Program-made: the position numbers and the translations under genes
Source of the DNA: Schizophyllum amplum
Taxonomy: Eukaryota; Basidiomycota; Agaricomycetes; Agaricales; Schizophyllaceae
Assembly: GCA_007026445.1 (NCBI GenBank)
Contig: VDMD01000080.1
Coordinates: forward strand, 47,950-111,949
Direction of reading: 5' to 3'
DNA length: 64,000 bases
The notes under the pieces: generated by a model
What the model saw: the letters and a program-made list of their open reading frames with translations, nothing else
Databases searched by the model: none
Told to the model about the DNA's origin: nothing
In this document: positions 22,907 to 31,449 of the stretch, piece by piece
How the letters are laid out: every line of letters starts with the position of its first letter
Position numbering within the stretch: the stretch's first letter is position 1

Positions 22907-23443
22907 TAAGGCTCCAACCCATTCCATTCCGAGTACACTTTTTCCATAATTACTCAGTATCCTGTATATACCGAGTAGTACTCAGTAATTACTGGGTATA
23001 ATCAGTTGAAAATGCGGAATATTTTCATGTCACTATATGAGGGCTATAGGGGTGTTATCCAGTACATATAAGCACACATAGTAGCTATATACCAGTTACC
23101 AATGAATATGGACCCAAAACTACAAGATCTCTCCCAGAACACCATTATAATTGGTTCAAAAATTGCAATTAATAATCATTAAGTATGTCAAAATATTACT
23201 GACCTCACCAATAACTCAGAGAGCCAAACTCTAAGGCAACCTAAAGCAAGGAGGGCAAAATAGTCTCTTCCAGTGGGTGATTTGAGGGCTACACAAGGCC
23301 CATAGCTGGCTTAGATAATGTAACTGGATACTGGATACAGTACTAAGTCATTACCGGATACTCGGTTGCCCGTAATGACTTAGTAACATTAATCGGTATA
23401 AACCGAGTATACTCAGTAATTACTTGAATTGGTTGGAGCCTTA
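22907..23443. mobile_element. 537 bp hAT-like MITE in integrase
   Basis: Perfect 13 bp terminal inverted repeats (TAAGGCTCCAACC ... GGTTGGAGCCTTA) flanked by an 8 bp direct repeat CTCGAATT (22899-22906 and 23444-23451). An 8 bp duplication is characteristic of hAT elements. The inside is AT-rich, non-coding and full of ACTCAGTAATTACT-type subrepeats. Removing the element plus one CTCGAATT restores the integrase frame, which confirms the boundaries. Confidence 0.88.
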
Positions 23444-25760
23444 CTCGAATTGTGCTTTTGAATGGAATCGTGCCTTCCATAAGGACTGGGCGGCCTTCCT
23501 TAACTCGTGGGGGTGTCGTTCTAGCTGTTTCATTCGCGCCGCCAATAGATCTGACGTGCTCATTCCTACACGAAATTCTGGTGCGAGGAACATTACTTCT
23601 GCGAGGTCAAGAGATAACACAGGGTCGCTTCCGTGGAGCAGCTGATAGGGAGAGAACCCCGTCACTCGGCTTACTGTGATTCTATCCGCGAACAGCGCTA
23701 ACGGCAGCGCTCGCGGCCAAGCTTCTATGTTCCCTCTACAGTATTTAGCGATGGCTTCGCGTAAAGTGAAATGTCCCCTCTCGACTATGCCGTTGGCGTG
23801 ATGATTGTATGGAGAGATACGGCGCAGAGGAATGTTCAGACGGCGGGTAATCCTGTCAAATGCGCCCTGGAACTCTTTGCCGTTATCGGACACAATAACT
23901 TCTGGAATTCCATAGCGACAGACTATATAGGTCCAGAGGAAATGTGCCACTGCCTTTGATGTAAGCTTCCGTAATGCCTGAGCTTCGCAGAAACCTGATA
24001 GGTCATCTCGGGCGGCAATTATGTAGCGGAACTCGTGTTTGGTTTCCGGCATGTGCATGGCGTCCAAGTATATCTTGCTGAATAGCGAAACGGGGGTAGA
24101 GATCGTTAGCGGAGTTTCCAGCCGCTTTAGACTACGCACCTGACATTCGTGGCATGATTGGACATGGTGGCGAATGTCCGCGAAGAGATGGGGCCAATAG
24201 ACTCGGCGGCGTAACAGTTCAAATGTTGCCTGCACTCCCTTGTGCCCCAGCTCCTCATGTGCCCTCTCCATGACTCGTTCTCTTTCAGTTTGCATTTGTA
24301 TGACCTTCTGGGGTGGTGCGTTGGCTTGTCGTCTATAGAGTTCTCCGTCCTTCTTGAAGTACTCCATGGCCTTGGCTAGAAAGCGGCGTTTCTTCTGGGC
24401 CGAGTCAAACACCGGAGTCTCTAAGGTATCCAAGAACTGACTGTATTGATCCAGACAGTGTTCTGCCGTGTCGCGAGCTATCGCACAGATCTTCCCCCCT
24501 TCCTGTGTCCTGTAGTACTCGTTTCCTTGGAGGGTGTCCGCTGCCCTCGGAACCACCGCTTGAGGGTGAGTAAGAAGAAGGCTGGTATGATCAGTCTCCT
24601 GCGGTTGCACGGTTCGTTGAATGAGCAAGGCAATATCGTCCAGCCATGAGTCGTCGTCGCTTACCGCGATCTCGTCGGGAGCCAAGGGGCGTCGCGACAG
24701 GGCGTCTGGGGCTCTGAACCGAGTAGCAGGTACGTGAATAAGCTCGAAAGTGTGTAGTAAGATCCCTTGAATCCAGCGATTTATGGTGGCGTTAGGTTGA
24801 AGATCAGGATCATTGAGCATGCCTTTGATGTACTGGGCGTCAACCTTAACCCGCAAATTTTCCAGACCTACCAGATGCAGCCGCCAATGACGTAATGCCC
24901 GGTAAAGTCCGAACAATTCTAATTTCGGCTGTGAGTAACGTGACTCTCGCTCGCTCATCGGGATCGACCCGTAACGCGCGGGATGCTCTCTTCCCTGTTC
25001 GTCTATTTGCGAAAGAATAAGTCCTACAGCTTCTTTACTAGAGTCCACTGAGAGTATTATCGGCTTCCCCGATGTATAGTCTATAGGTCTCAGGGCGGGC
25101 GGACTTGCCACAATCTGTTTGATTTTCTGGAAGGCTGCATCGCGCCGCTGATCCCACTCAAATTCCTTTCCCACATGGTACAACTCGGTCAGGGGTCGGA
25201 CTAGCTGGGAATAATTCGGTATCCAAATTCTCACAGTTCCGCATAGTCCTAGGAATTGTCGTACCTCTTTTGGAGTTTTTAAGGCTGGCCAGCTAAGTAT
25301 TTTACCTACCTTATCCTTGTCGGGAAGCCGTCCTTCTCTGCAACATGTTTGCCCTACTATGAGAACCTTGGGTCGACATATTTGGGCCTTGTTGGGAGCG
25401 AAAGTAGCCCCCGCAGACTTGATGCGATGCATGATTCGATGCACATCCTTGGCGTGTTCCCAAATATATCGTCTGATGCCGGGGTTATCCGGTAAGGTTT
25501 CCGCCTTTCCCCGTTCGTCAAGGTATTGACTTGTGGGACCCTTTATGGCCAGATCATCTATGAATATGTTTGCCACGTCCGGAACTTCTGGTTCGATAAT
25601 ATGAATCATGCATTTCTGAAATTCTGCCGGCGAGTTAGTATATCCCATGGGCATTGACGTCAGTTGCAGAAGACCCAGAGGAGACTGGAAGGCCGTAAGA
25701 TGGCGCGACGAAGGATGAGTCTTCCGTGCGTCAAATCCCCAGAATAAATCGAACACCGAA
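23444..25760 (-). pseudogene. pol part 2: reverse transcriptase (C-part), RNase H, integrase
   Basis: A long open frame starting just after the RT insertion. RT motif A is VFDLFWGF. Motif B region is TSMPMGYTNSPAEFQ. The catalytic motif is NIFIDDLAIK (F-x-DD). RNase H follows (KPIILSVDSSKEAVGLIL). Integrase has an HHCC zinc site (HEELGHKGVQ ... CHECQ) and the DDE core: D in FSKIYLDAMHM, D in VSDNGKEF, E in NGIVERGHF. All catalytic residues are present. The protein is not made whole, because the ORF lacks the first part of RT on one side and ends in the hAT-like MITE on the other. Confidence 0.9.
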
Positions 25761-25762
25761 TA

Positions 25763-26338
25763 CAGTAGCTTACCCATTAGCGAAACAGAAAAATTAATCT
25801 GCCAGTTCTCCTGGCAAGATTTATGCTTTCGCTCCCAAAAAGTTGATAGCTGTATTCTAGGTGCTTGAAAGTACTGTCGTGAATATTTTCAAGCGGAACG
25901 AGCGACGGTAGGGACCTTGGTGCGAGGGTCAAGTAGAGGGCGGGTAAAGCCGACATACCCCTCAACGAAACATCCGGGCCGACGTACCGGCGAGGCGGCA
26001 CTCGATGCGTCGCAGACGCTCCCGTCGTCTCTCTGAACCTCGTATACACATATAGAAACACCTCAGATGCTGTCTTGGAGCAGCTATAGCACTTATAAAT
26101 GCTTTATGTGCGGACGTCATGTCCCTTGCTACCAACATCATCGTGTCCCGCTCTCCTCGCGCCACCGAGCGGGTCACTCTAGACCAACGGACACCAAACT
26201 TCGCAGGTATGTATATCCCAATGGCTTATGCATCTTCTCATTTTTTTCAGATTTTTTGAGCAAGATCTACGAGGGCGGCGCGTGTCCGAAGCCCACGTTT
26301 CGGTGGGGGGTCATGTTTCGTTGGGGGGTTTGATACTG
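25763..26338. mobile_element. 576 bp TA-flanked DNA element in reverse transcriptase
   Basis: Flanked by TA dinucleotides (25761-25762, 26339-26340), with imperfect inverted ends CAGTAGCTTACCC and, in reverse complement, CAGTATCAAACCC. CAGT-type ends and a TA target duplication fit the pogo/Fot1 branch of Tc1/mariner. It has no transposase ORF. With the element and one TA discounted, RT reads straight through just before motif A, which fixes the boundaries. Confidence 0.82.
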
Positions 26339-26340
26339 TA

Positions 26341-27209
26341 GCATTCTGCCCCAGCAAAGCGTTCTACAAAATCATCGATGATGGGTAATTGACCCGCGTC
26401 TCTTACAGATACCGCGTTCAAAGGCTGTAGGTCGTGAACTAAGCGCAGTTTTCCGTTCTTTTTCAGTACACAGAACCATCGAGACCTGTACGATGACTGA
26501 CTTGGTTCGTACACACCAGCCTTGAGTTTTTCCCTGAGAAGATCCACGACCTTCTGATGTATCCCCGGGGGTATAGGTATATTGCGGTATTCCCATGCTT
26601 TGTGTGGTATCGTGGTAAACATATAGGGTGAAAAGTATTCCTCTTTTAAAGTTCCTCGCTGTGTCTCCTCGAATGCAAAAGCCGTGTCGTTAAGCCTGAC
26701 TACTTGTTCGAAGAGGCGTTCCTCCTCAGGCGACAGGTAACCCTCCTCGTTAATTTTCATGCTTGCTAACCGTTCTCGGGTTAGGCGCTCCGTTGGCTCG
26801 AACGGAGGCGGCCGGCTAGTCAAGGGAGTGAGACTCTTAAACAGCTCCTCGTCCGAAGGCCGACTTCGACGTACTTGATGGTCAACGGGTATTATTCCAC
26901 CTACAGGCCGTATCTTCTTGTCGACTCGCTTATAAGCCGTAAGGACTTGAGACGAAGGGTTATCTAAGGGGGACGTAGGATACTCTTCCGTGCAAATTAT
27001 TACCTCCGCATCGTCATCTCCTAGAAGCAGCACGGCCAAGTCGTCCGGTGTCAGACGCGCGGGGAACTTGTGATCCAAAGCCTGGGTCACGGCGTTAATC
27101 AGCGCAGATCCCGGATCAGCAGGCTGAATTGAAAAGAATAAGACTGAGGCCGCTTTCGGAGCCGGCCGTTCACGTGGTTGAGAAGCCGATGTTGAAGTTG
27201 GATGCCGGC
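26341..27209 (-). pseudogene. pol part 1: N-terminal reverse transcriptase
   Basis: Encodes the region before RT motif A: IHQKVVDLLREKLKAGVYEPS, YRSRWFCVLKKNGKLRLVHDLQ and PLNAVSV, as in Ty3/gypsy RT. It is cut off by the 576 bp element at its 3' side. On the 5' side it runs without a stop into the 4.2 kb insert at 27210. The natural upstream neighbour is the protease-side sequence at 31450. The two read in the same frame across the GCCGGC junction. Confidence 0.85.
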
Positions 27210-27520
27210 GTCGTAAGTTTCGCACATTCCAGGATGCAATACAATAGATGATCCATTGTGCAAAACTACATAATGCTTTCGCGCTCGACGGATATTTGGA
27301 GTGGCGGCAGACCGAGCCCGCGGTCGGGTGATAAGTAAATGACCGAAGTGTGCACCGCAACAATAGATAAAAAATATGACCCCTCCGTGCCAGTAGAAAT
27401 TTGACCCAAGTAACAAAGCAAATCAAAGCCAGCGGGGGCGCGGGGAACTCAGCGTGTATGTCTCTCTCCATGAGTAACGGTCGGACTAGGCAGCGCTCAC
27501 GCTGAGGCGACGGGTGAGTC

Positions 27521-29623
27521 TCATTCTCGAAAGGACCGAAAGGGCCGAAAGGAATGACAATACCTTGCGGGCTCGACCGTCTGCTCATCCCCATACTGCG
27601 AATGCCAATCCTGGCGCCACGGCGCGTTGGCGGGCCCCTGCTTCTGAAGGCGTTGAACCCGATCCTCCAGGCCCTCGCTAGCTAGGTGTACGGCCTCCTC
27701 AAGCGGACCGCCCAGGTAGCCGCATCGCATGAGACCGCGTAGATAGTTGAACGTGCCAGGGCACAGCCGTACTGCCCACGTTAGCGCGTTGTCGGTCATG
27801 TAGTCTCCTTCGTCGCGCATGACCTGACCGTTTATCAGCCTCCATCCTTTAGGCGAGCGGGCACTCACCTTGGCAAAAGCCAGTAGGAACTGAATCTCCT
27901 CGGTATACAGCAGCGGGTTATAGTTGTAACCCTCCGGCAACGGCTCAACATTGGCCTTGACGCGTCCGCAAAGGTCCTTGCCATGCACATACCCCATCAC
28001 CTGGTCGAGCATATCGACGTAGTGTAGCCGTGCCGCGTCGACGACCTTCCATACGTGAGTGAGATAGAAATCCCAGTCTCCCAGATGGCTGGTGTGCGCG
28101 GGAGTATAGGGAGCGATCATCCCAAATGGAACCGAGGGACGAGTTTCGGGCTGCATGTCGTGAATGTGGAGTTTTGCCCCGCGACTGATGCATAGGAGAT
28201 TAGCGGGAAGGCGGGCCACAGCGTCTGGGAATATCGAAGCAAACCAACGGAGGAGCTGTCCGCTCGCGTGGTCGAGGGCGATGCAGCGGAACAGCGTGCT
28301 CATTGAAGCGGCGTCCAACGACGCATCCATCCCCCTCTGCTGAATTAGGCGGTCAGCATGACGATGCTCGAACTCAACCAACTGGAAAACGAGTCGCGAC
28401 ACCGTGTTGAGATGGCCATGTATTTGCTCATAGGATATCGCGACATCGAACACCTTGGGGTAGGTGATGCGATGTTGGCACTGGACGAGAGCCAGCTCCG
28501 TCTGCTCCTGTAGTCGGCCCAGCAGGTCCTTGACGAAGTTCTTCTTCTCACTGTCATCCGCGCCGGCTTCGATGGCCGAAGAATATGCTGACAGTAGTTG
28601 AGCGAAGGCGAACTCGAAGGCGCGGGATAGCGCTTCCCCTTGCTCAGCACCTAGAAGCGGAGCCGACTGTAGAAGCCGCTCCAGTACTCCGAGTCTGCCC
28701 TCATACGCTGGGGGCGCCGCCTCGTCCGGGCACGTCCTAGGGGCGTCTCCTGTGTCTCCCGCTTCTTGAGGTGAAGGCAGCGACCCCGTTACCGACTCCA
28801 AGGGCGGCATCGAATCGGGCGTTCCTCCTCGCAGCACTGAGTCCAGCCCGCGCAGCAGCCGTAGGTCGGCCATGTGATTAGCAGCCCGATCTTGAGGCTC
28901 AGAGTCGTCCACTAGGTCGGTAAAGTCGCGGCAGGCATCACGAATGGCGAGGATAGCGATTGCCATGTCTAACTCGGGAGGAATTGGATCGTCATTCGCA
29001 TCGCGCGGCGTTATACCCGGCATCCCAGGGAACAGCGGTGGTATCCCTTGGACCAGGGACTCCTGTAGTGACTCCTTCAGTGCCCTCTCGCTGCCCGAGC
29101 GATCATAACTCACTAATGCCTGCGACTCGTTCCACGCGGGCGGCGCGTTCTCCTCGTCGGACTGTCGAGGGGAAACGGGAGTCACTTGCGGGTCCTTCGG
29201 TCGCATGTCGCCTATCGAAGGAGGCCGGATGGTAAACGCAAATACCGCCGCGGAGGGAGGTTGAGTCACGCCTTCCGCCGAGGAACCTTCATCTCCCGAT
29301 GTGTAAAGGTCCTCGTCGCTGTAATACTCGATATCCTCCCCAACTCCAGACGGCTCGTTCACGCTGATATCCATGTCACTTGTCGTTGGCGCGGTCGGTG
29401 CCTTCGTCGAGAACGTAGCGCCCACCTCACACTCGCGCAGTTGATGCCCTGAGGACGCGCACGGACGACACGAGTTCACCGTCTCGCCCGAGTCCCGCGT
29501 CTCCTTGGGGTTGCGTGAGTCCATCCGAGTGCGTTCTTCAACTTGGCCCACCATCCTCTCCGTGTAGACCGGTCCATCAGTCGCCGTATGTCCTCCTCCG
29601 TGGGCCCGTGCGCCGCCGTCCAT
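27521..29623 (-). CDS. cargo ORF-B (700 aa), zinc-knuckle protein of unknown function
   Basis: An uninterrupted 700-codon ORF that begins 18 bp after the ORF-A stop. Near the N-terminus is CRPCASSGHQLREC (residues 52-65), a C-x2-C-x4-H-x4-C zinc knuckle like the one in this element's Gag. It is followed by an acidic low-complexity part (EDIEYYSDEDLYTSGDEG), proline-rich linkers, and a helical C-terminal half (residues about 310-650). The helical half plus knuckle suggests a Gag-like or nucleic-acid-binding protein, but no capsid signature is certain. The close spacing to ORF-A suggests reinitiation or a shared transcript. The start used is the first ATG of the frame. Confidence 0.65.
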   Translation of the reverse strand: MDGGARAHGGGHTATDGPVYTERMVGQVEERTRMDSRNPKETRDSGETVNSCRPCASSGHQLRECEVGATFSTKAPTAPTTSDMDISVNEPSGVGEDIEYYSDEDLYTSGDEGSSAEGVTQPPSAAVFAFTIRPPSIGDMRPKDPQVTPVSPRQSDEENAPPAWNESQALVSYDRSGSERALKESLQESLVQGIPPLFPGMPGITPRDANDDPIPPELDMAIAILAIRDACRDFTDLVDDSEPQDRAANHMADLRLLRGLDSVLRGGTPDSMPPLESVTGSLPSPQEAGDTGDAPRTCPDEAAPPAYEGRLGVLERLLQSAPLLGAEQGEALSRAFEFAFAQLLSAYSSAIEAGADDSEKKNFVKDLLGRLQEQTELALVQCQHRITYPKVFDVAISYEQIHGHLNTVSRLVFQLVEFEHRHADRLIQQRGMDASLDAASMSTLFRCIALDHASGQLLRWFASIFPDAVARLPANLLCISRGAKLHIHDMQPETRPSVPFGMIAPYTPAHTSHLGDWDFYLTHVWKVVDAARLHYVDMLDQVMGYVHGKDLCGRVKANVEPLPEGYNYNPLLYTEEIQFLLAFAKVSARSPKGWRLINGQVMRDEGDYMTDNALTWAVRLCPGTFNYLRGLMRCGYLGGPLEEAVHLASEGLEDRVQRLQKQGPANAPWRQDWHSQYGDEQTVEPARYCHSFRPFRSFRE

Positions 29624-29641
29624 TGCAGAAGCAGCTGAGGA

Positions 29642-31204
29642 TCAAATAGGACCTCCGCGGGAGGCATCGAACCCCCATACCGGAGCGGCAGCAGGATCGG
29701 CAATCGTGGGGGTCGGATAGGCGAAGTTCCAGTTGGATTCCCCTGGTTGCGAAACGATGATGGTCGGCGGTTGGGCGTTGGGACGGGGCGTATCGGGCCT
29801 TCTGATCGGTACGGCGACTCCGTTGGGTTTTGGTTGGGCGTATATCGAGGCGAATAGCTCGGCGGTGGTGAGGGTCCCCTGTGTTGTCTCAGAGGTTGCA
29901 CGGTCGCGCGTCCACGATGGCTGCATTCCATGCAAAGGCACGGCGAGTTGCTCCGCCCGCGATCGGTCTTGCCTCGTCGTTAGTTCTTGGTTCACCAGCT
30001 GTTGGTTTAACTCACCGGTCGAGAGCTCCTCAAGCGCGGCGTCCATGCCGGGGGAGGCGTCCGCGGCCTCGGCGCCCATAACGGAGATGTTGATCTCGTC
30101 GGGGTGGGAAATGGCGTGATCACTGGCGGCGGACGATGTGCGGGAAGGACTGGGGTCGGGTACCCACGGGGGGCTGTCTGCCTGCCAACGCTGAAGGCCG
30201 GCGTTCGCGAATCCTCTGTCCACGGCTGAGAACGTGTTCTGGGGATTGGGACTGACCTCGCCAGCCTCGGTAGACGGATGCGGTCCTTCCTGCGCCGCGG
30301 CTCCAGGCGTTCGCCCTGTCTGGTCGAAGGCGGCGATGGCGGCACTGTCAGTGAGGTAGCTGCCCACCTCACCTGTCTCCCGAGCGGCGAGAGTCGCTGT
30401 ATTCCTCGGCGACGCTCCGGCTTGGGGGTGGTGGTCGATGGCCATAACTCCCGGGTCGTCGCACGAGACGGGGCTGTCGTCGGCCAGGTAAGCGTATCTG
30501 TCCTGTTTGGGTTGGTAGAACGGCCCGGTTTGTGACGCGTAGGTAGGAGTGACCCCCCTCGTAGGAACCCAGTCGGTGAATGCGACCATCGGAATATTGA
30601 TCTCGAAGACCTTTTGGGCCCGATGTTCATCGACCTCCATGTCCGCGTCGGGTAAGTAGTATTCGAGGTCGGCGGCGGTGACCGTTGGCGCGCAAATCTC
30701 ATTGTGTCCCGGCTGCAAGAACGGGTCGTTGTTCTCGGCCGGCTCGACGTGAGGGAACGCCCGCACAAAGAGGTCCTCGTTACTGACGTTGTGTTCTCCC
30801 GACCCGTCTGGATTGGCGATGTACATAGTGGCTGGTCTCGAACTTTCAGTCTCCGTGCATCTAAGGGATTCAAACTTCGTACCTCCGGGGATGGTAATAT
30901 CTCTTGAGAAATGGCCCTGTCGGTCGCGTCCGCCCCCCACGGGTGCTCCTCTACCCACGATGAAGAACATGTTTCCCGTTGCCTGGCCGTTAGCCTGGTC
31001 CTGGAAAAGCCGTTGTCCTGCCGCAGCGACACGGCCATGTGGCGAGAGCCACCCCGGGACCCCACGAAGATTCGGTGGGTACGGTCCTCGGGGAACGCGA
31101 AGGCGCTCTCGTGCGATGATGCTGGAGGACAGCCGAAAAACCGGGGCTCGATGCGACTCACGGGCATATGAGGGATTACTGGGGTGATCGGTAGAGGCGT
31201 CCAT
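29642..31204 (-). CDS. cargo ORF-A (520 aa from internal ATG), unknown
   Basis: The frame is continuous with gag-protease (a 1514-codon reading frame ending at 29642). An ATG at 31204 (MDASTDHPSNPS) with a TATA box 117 bp upstream suggests an independent start. The protein is proline-, serine- and acidic-rich, with segments such as LEYYLPDADMEVDEHRAQ and INIPMVAFTDWVP. No domain is recognised. Between the insert border and this ATG the fused frame encodes a strong hydrophobic stretch (WYVLAFLLLILLLW), which would be a membrane anchor only if the fusion is translated. An overlapping 433-codon ORF in another frame looks like a shadow. Confidence 0.6.
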   Translation of the reverse strand: MDASTDHPSNPSYARESHRAPVFRLSSSIIARERLRVPRGPYPPNLRGVPGWLSPHGRVAAAGQRLFQDQANGQATGNMFFIVGRGAPVGGGRDRQGHFSRDITIPGGTKFESLRCTETESSRPATMYIANPDGSGEHNVSNEDLFVRAFPHVEPAENNDPFLQPGHNEICAPTVTAADLEYYLPDADMEVDEHRAQKVFEINIPMVAFTDWVPTRGVTPTYASQTGPFYQPKQDRYAYLADDSPVSCDDPGVMAIDHHPQAGASPRNTATLAARETGEVGSYLTDSAAIAAFDQTGRTPGAAAQEGPHPSTEAGEVSPNPQNTFSAVDRGFANAGLQRWQADSPPWVPDPSPSRTSSAASDHAISHPDEINISVMGAEAADASPGMDAALEELSTGELNQQLVNQELTTRQDRSRAEQLAVPLHGMQPSWTRDRATSETTQGTLTTAELFASIYAQPKPNGVAVPIRRPDTPRPNAQPPTIIVSQPGESNWNFAYPTPTIADPAAAPVWGFDASRGGPI

Positions 31205-31320
31205 ATGGCAGATGGAAGGATTGGAGACAGAGTCAGACTGGGTAGAGTTATGGAGTAGCGGTGAGCTGTGAGAGACAGGGGAAGAAAAAGTAGCTGACTC
31301 TCCTTCATTCTTTGGAGGCC

Positions 31321-31329
31321 TTATATAGG
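31321..31329 (-). promoter_or_regulatory. TATA box of the cargo cassette
   Basis: CCTATATAA (followed by GGCC) on the minus strand, inside the 4.2 kb insert and 117 bp before the ORF-A ATG. It suggests the insert carries its own promoter. Confidence 0.5.
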
Positions 31330-31449
31330 TTCCCCAGCCCTCCCCAGGGGATTTCGCGGTGCATCCATGGTTCAGAGGGCTCCATAGTAGGAGAATAAGC
31401 AATAGAAATGCGAGGACGTACCAGCGAAAAGTGCTCGAGCCACGCCGGC

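Larger units (their letters stand above)
27204..31449 (-). mobile_element. 4.2 kb insert carrying two ORFs inside pol
   Basis: The 4234 bp between two copies of GCCGGC (27204-27209 and 31444-31449). Discounting it with one GCCGGC joins the protease linker (MSVSR) to the RT-side sequence (HPTSTSASQ) in frame, so this is an insertion into an originally continuous gag-pol. The ends show no inverted repeats or LTRs that I can see. It contains ORF-A and ORF-B on the minus strand and a TATA box, so it looks like a small expression cassette. How it entered is unknown: a degenerate nested retroelement, captured cellular DNA, or element-to-element recombination are all possible. Confidence 0.7.

Noticed and set aside
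22907..23443. TA or TTA target duplication for the 537 bp element
   Set aside because: It would leave a stop codon in integrase; the exact 8 bp CTCGAATT repeat leaves a compatible frame.
30007..31308. 433-codon minus-strand ORF overlapping ORF-A
   Set aside because: Ser/Arg/Pro/Thr-rich composition typical of an out-of-frame read; the ORF-A frame looks more protein-like.
27210..31443. Reading the 4.2 kb segment as a giant intron
   Set aside because: No acceptor consensus at the RT side and flanking GCCGGC repeats favour insertion.
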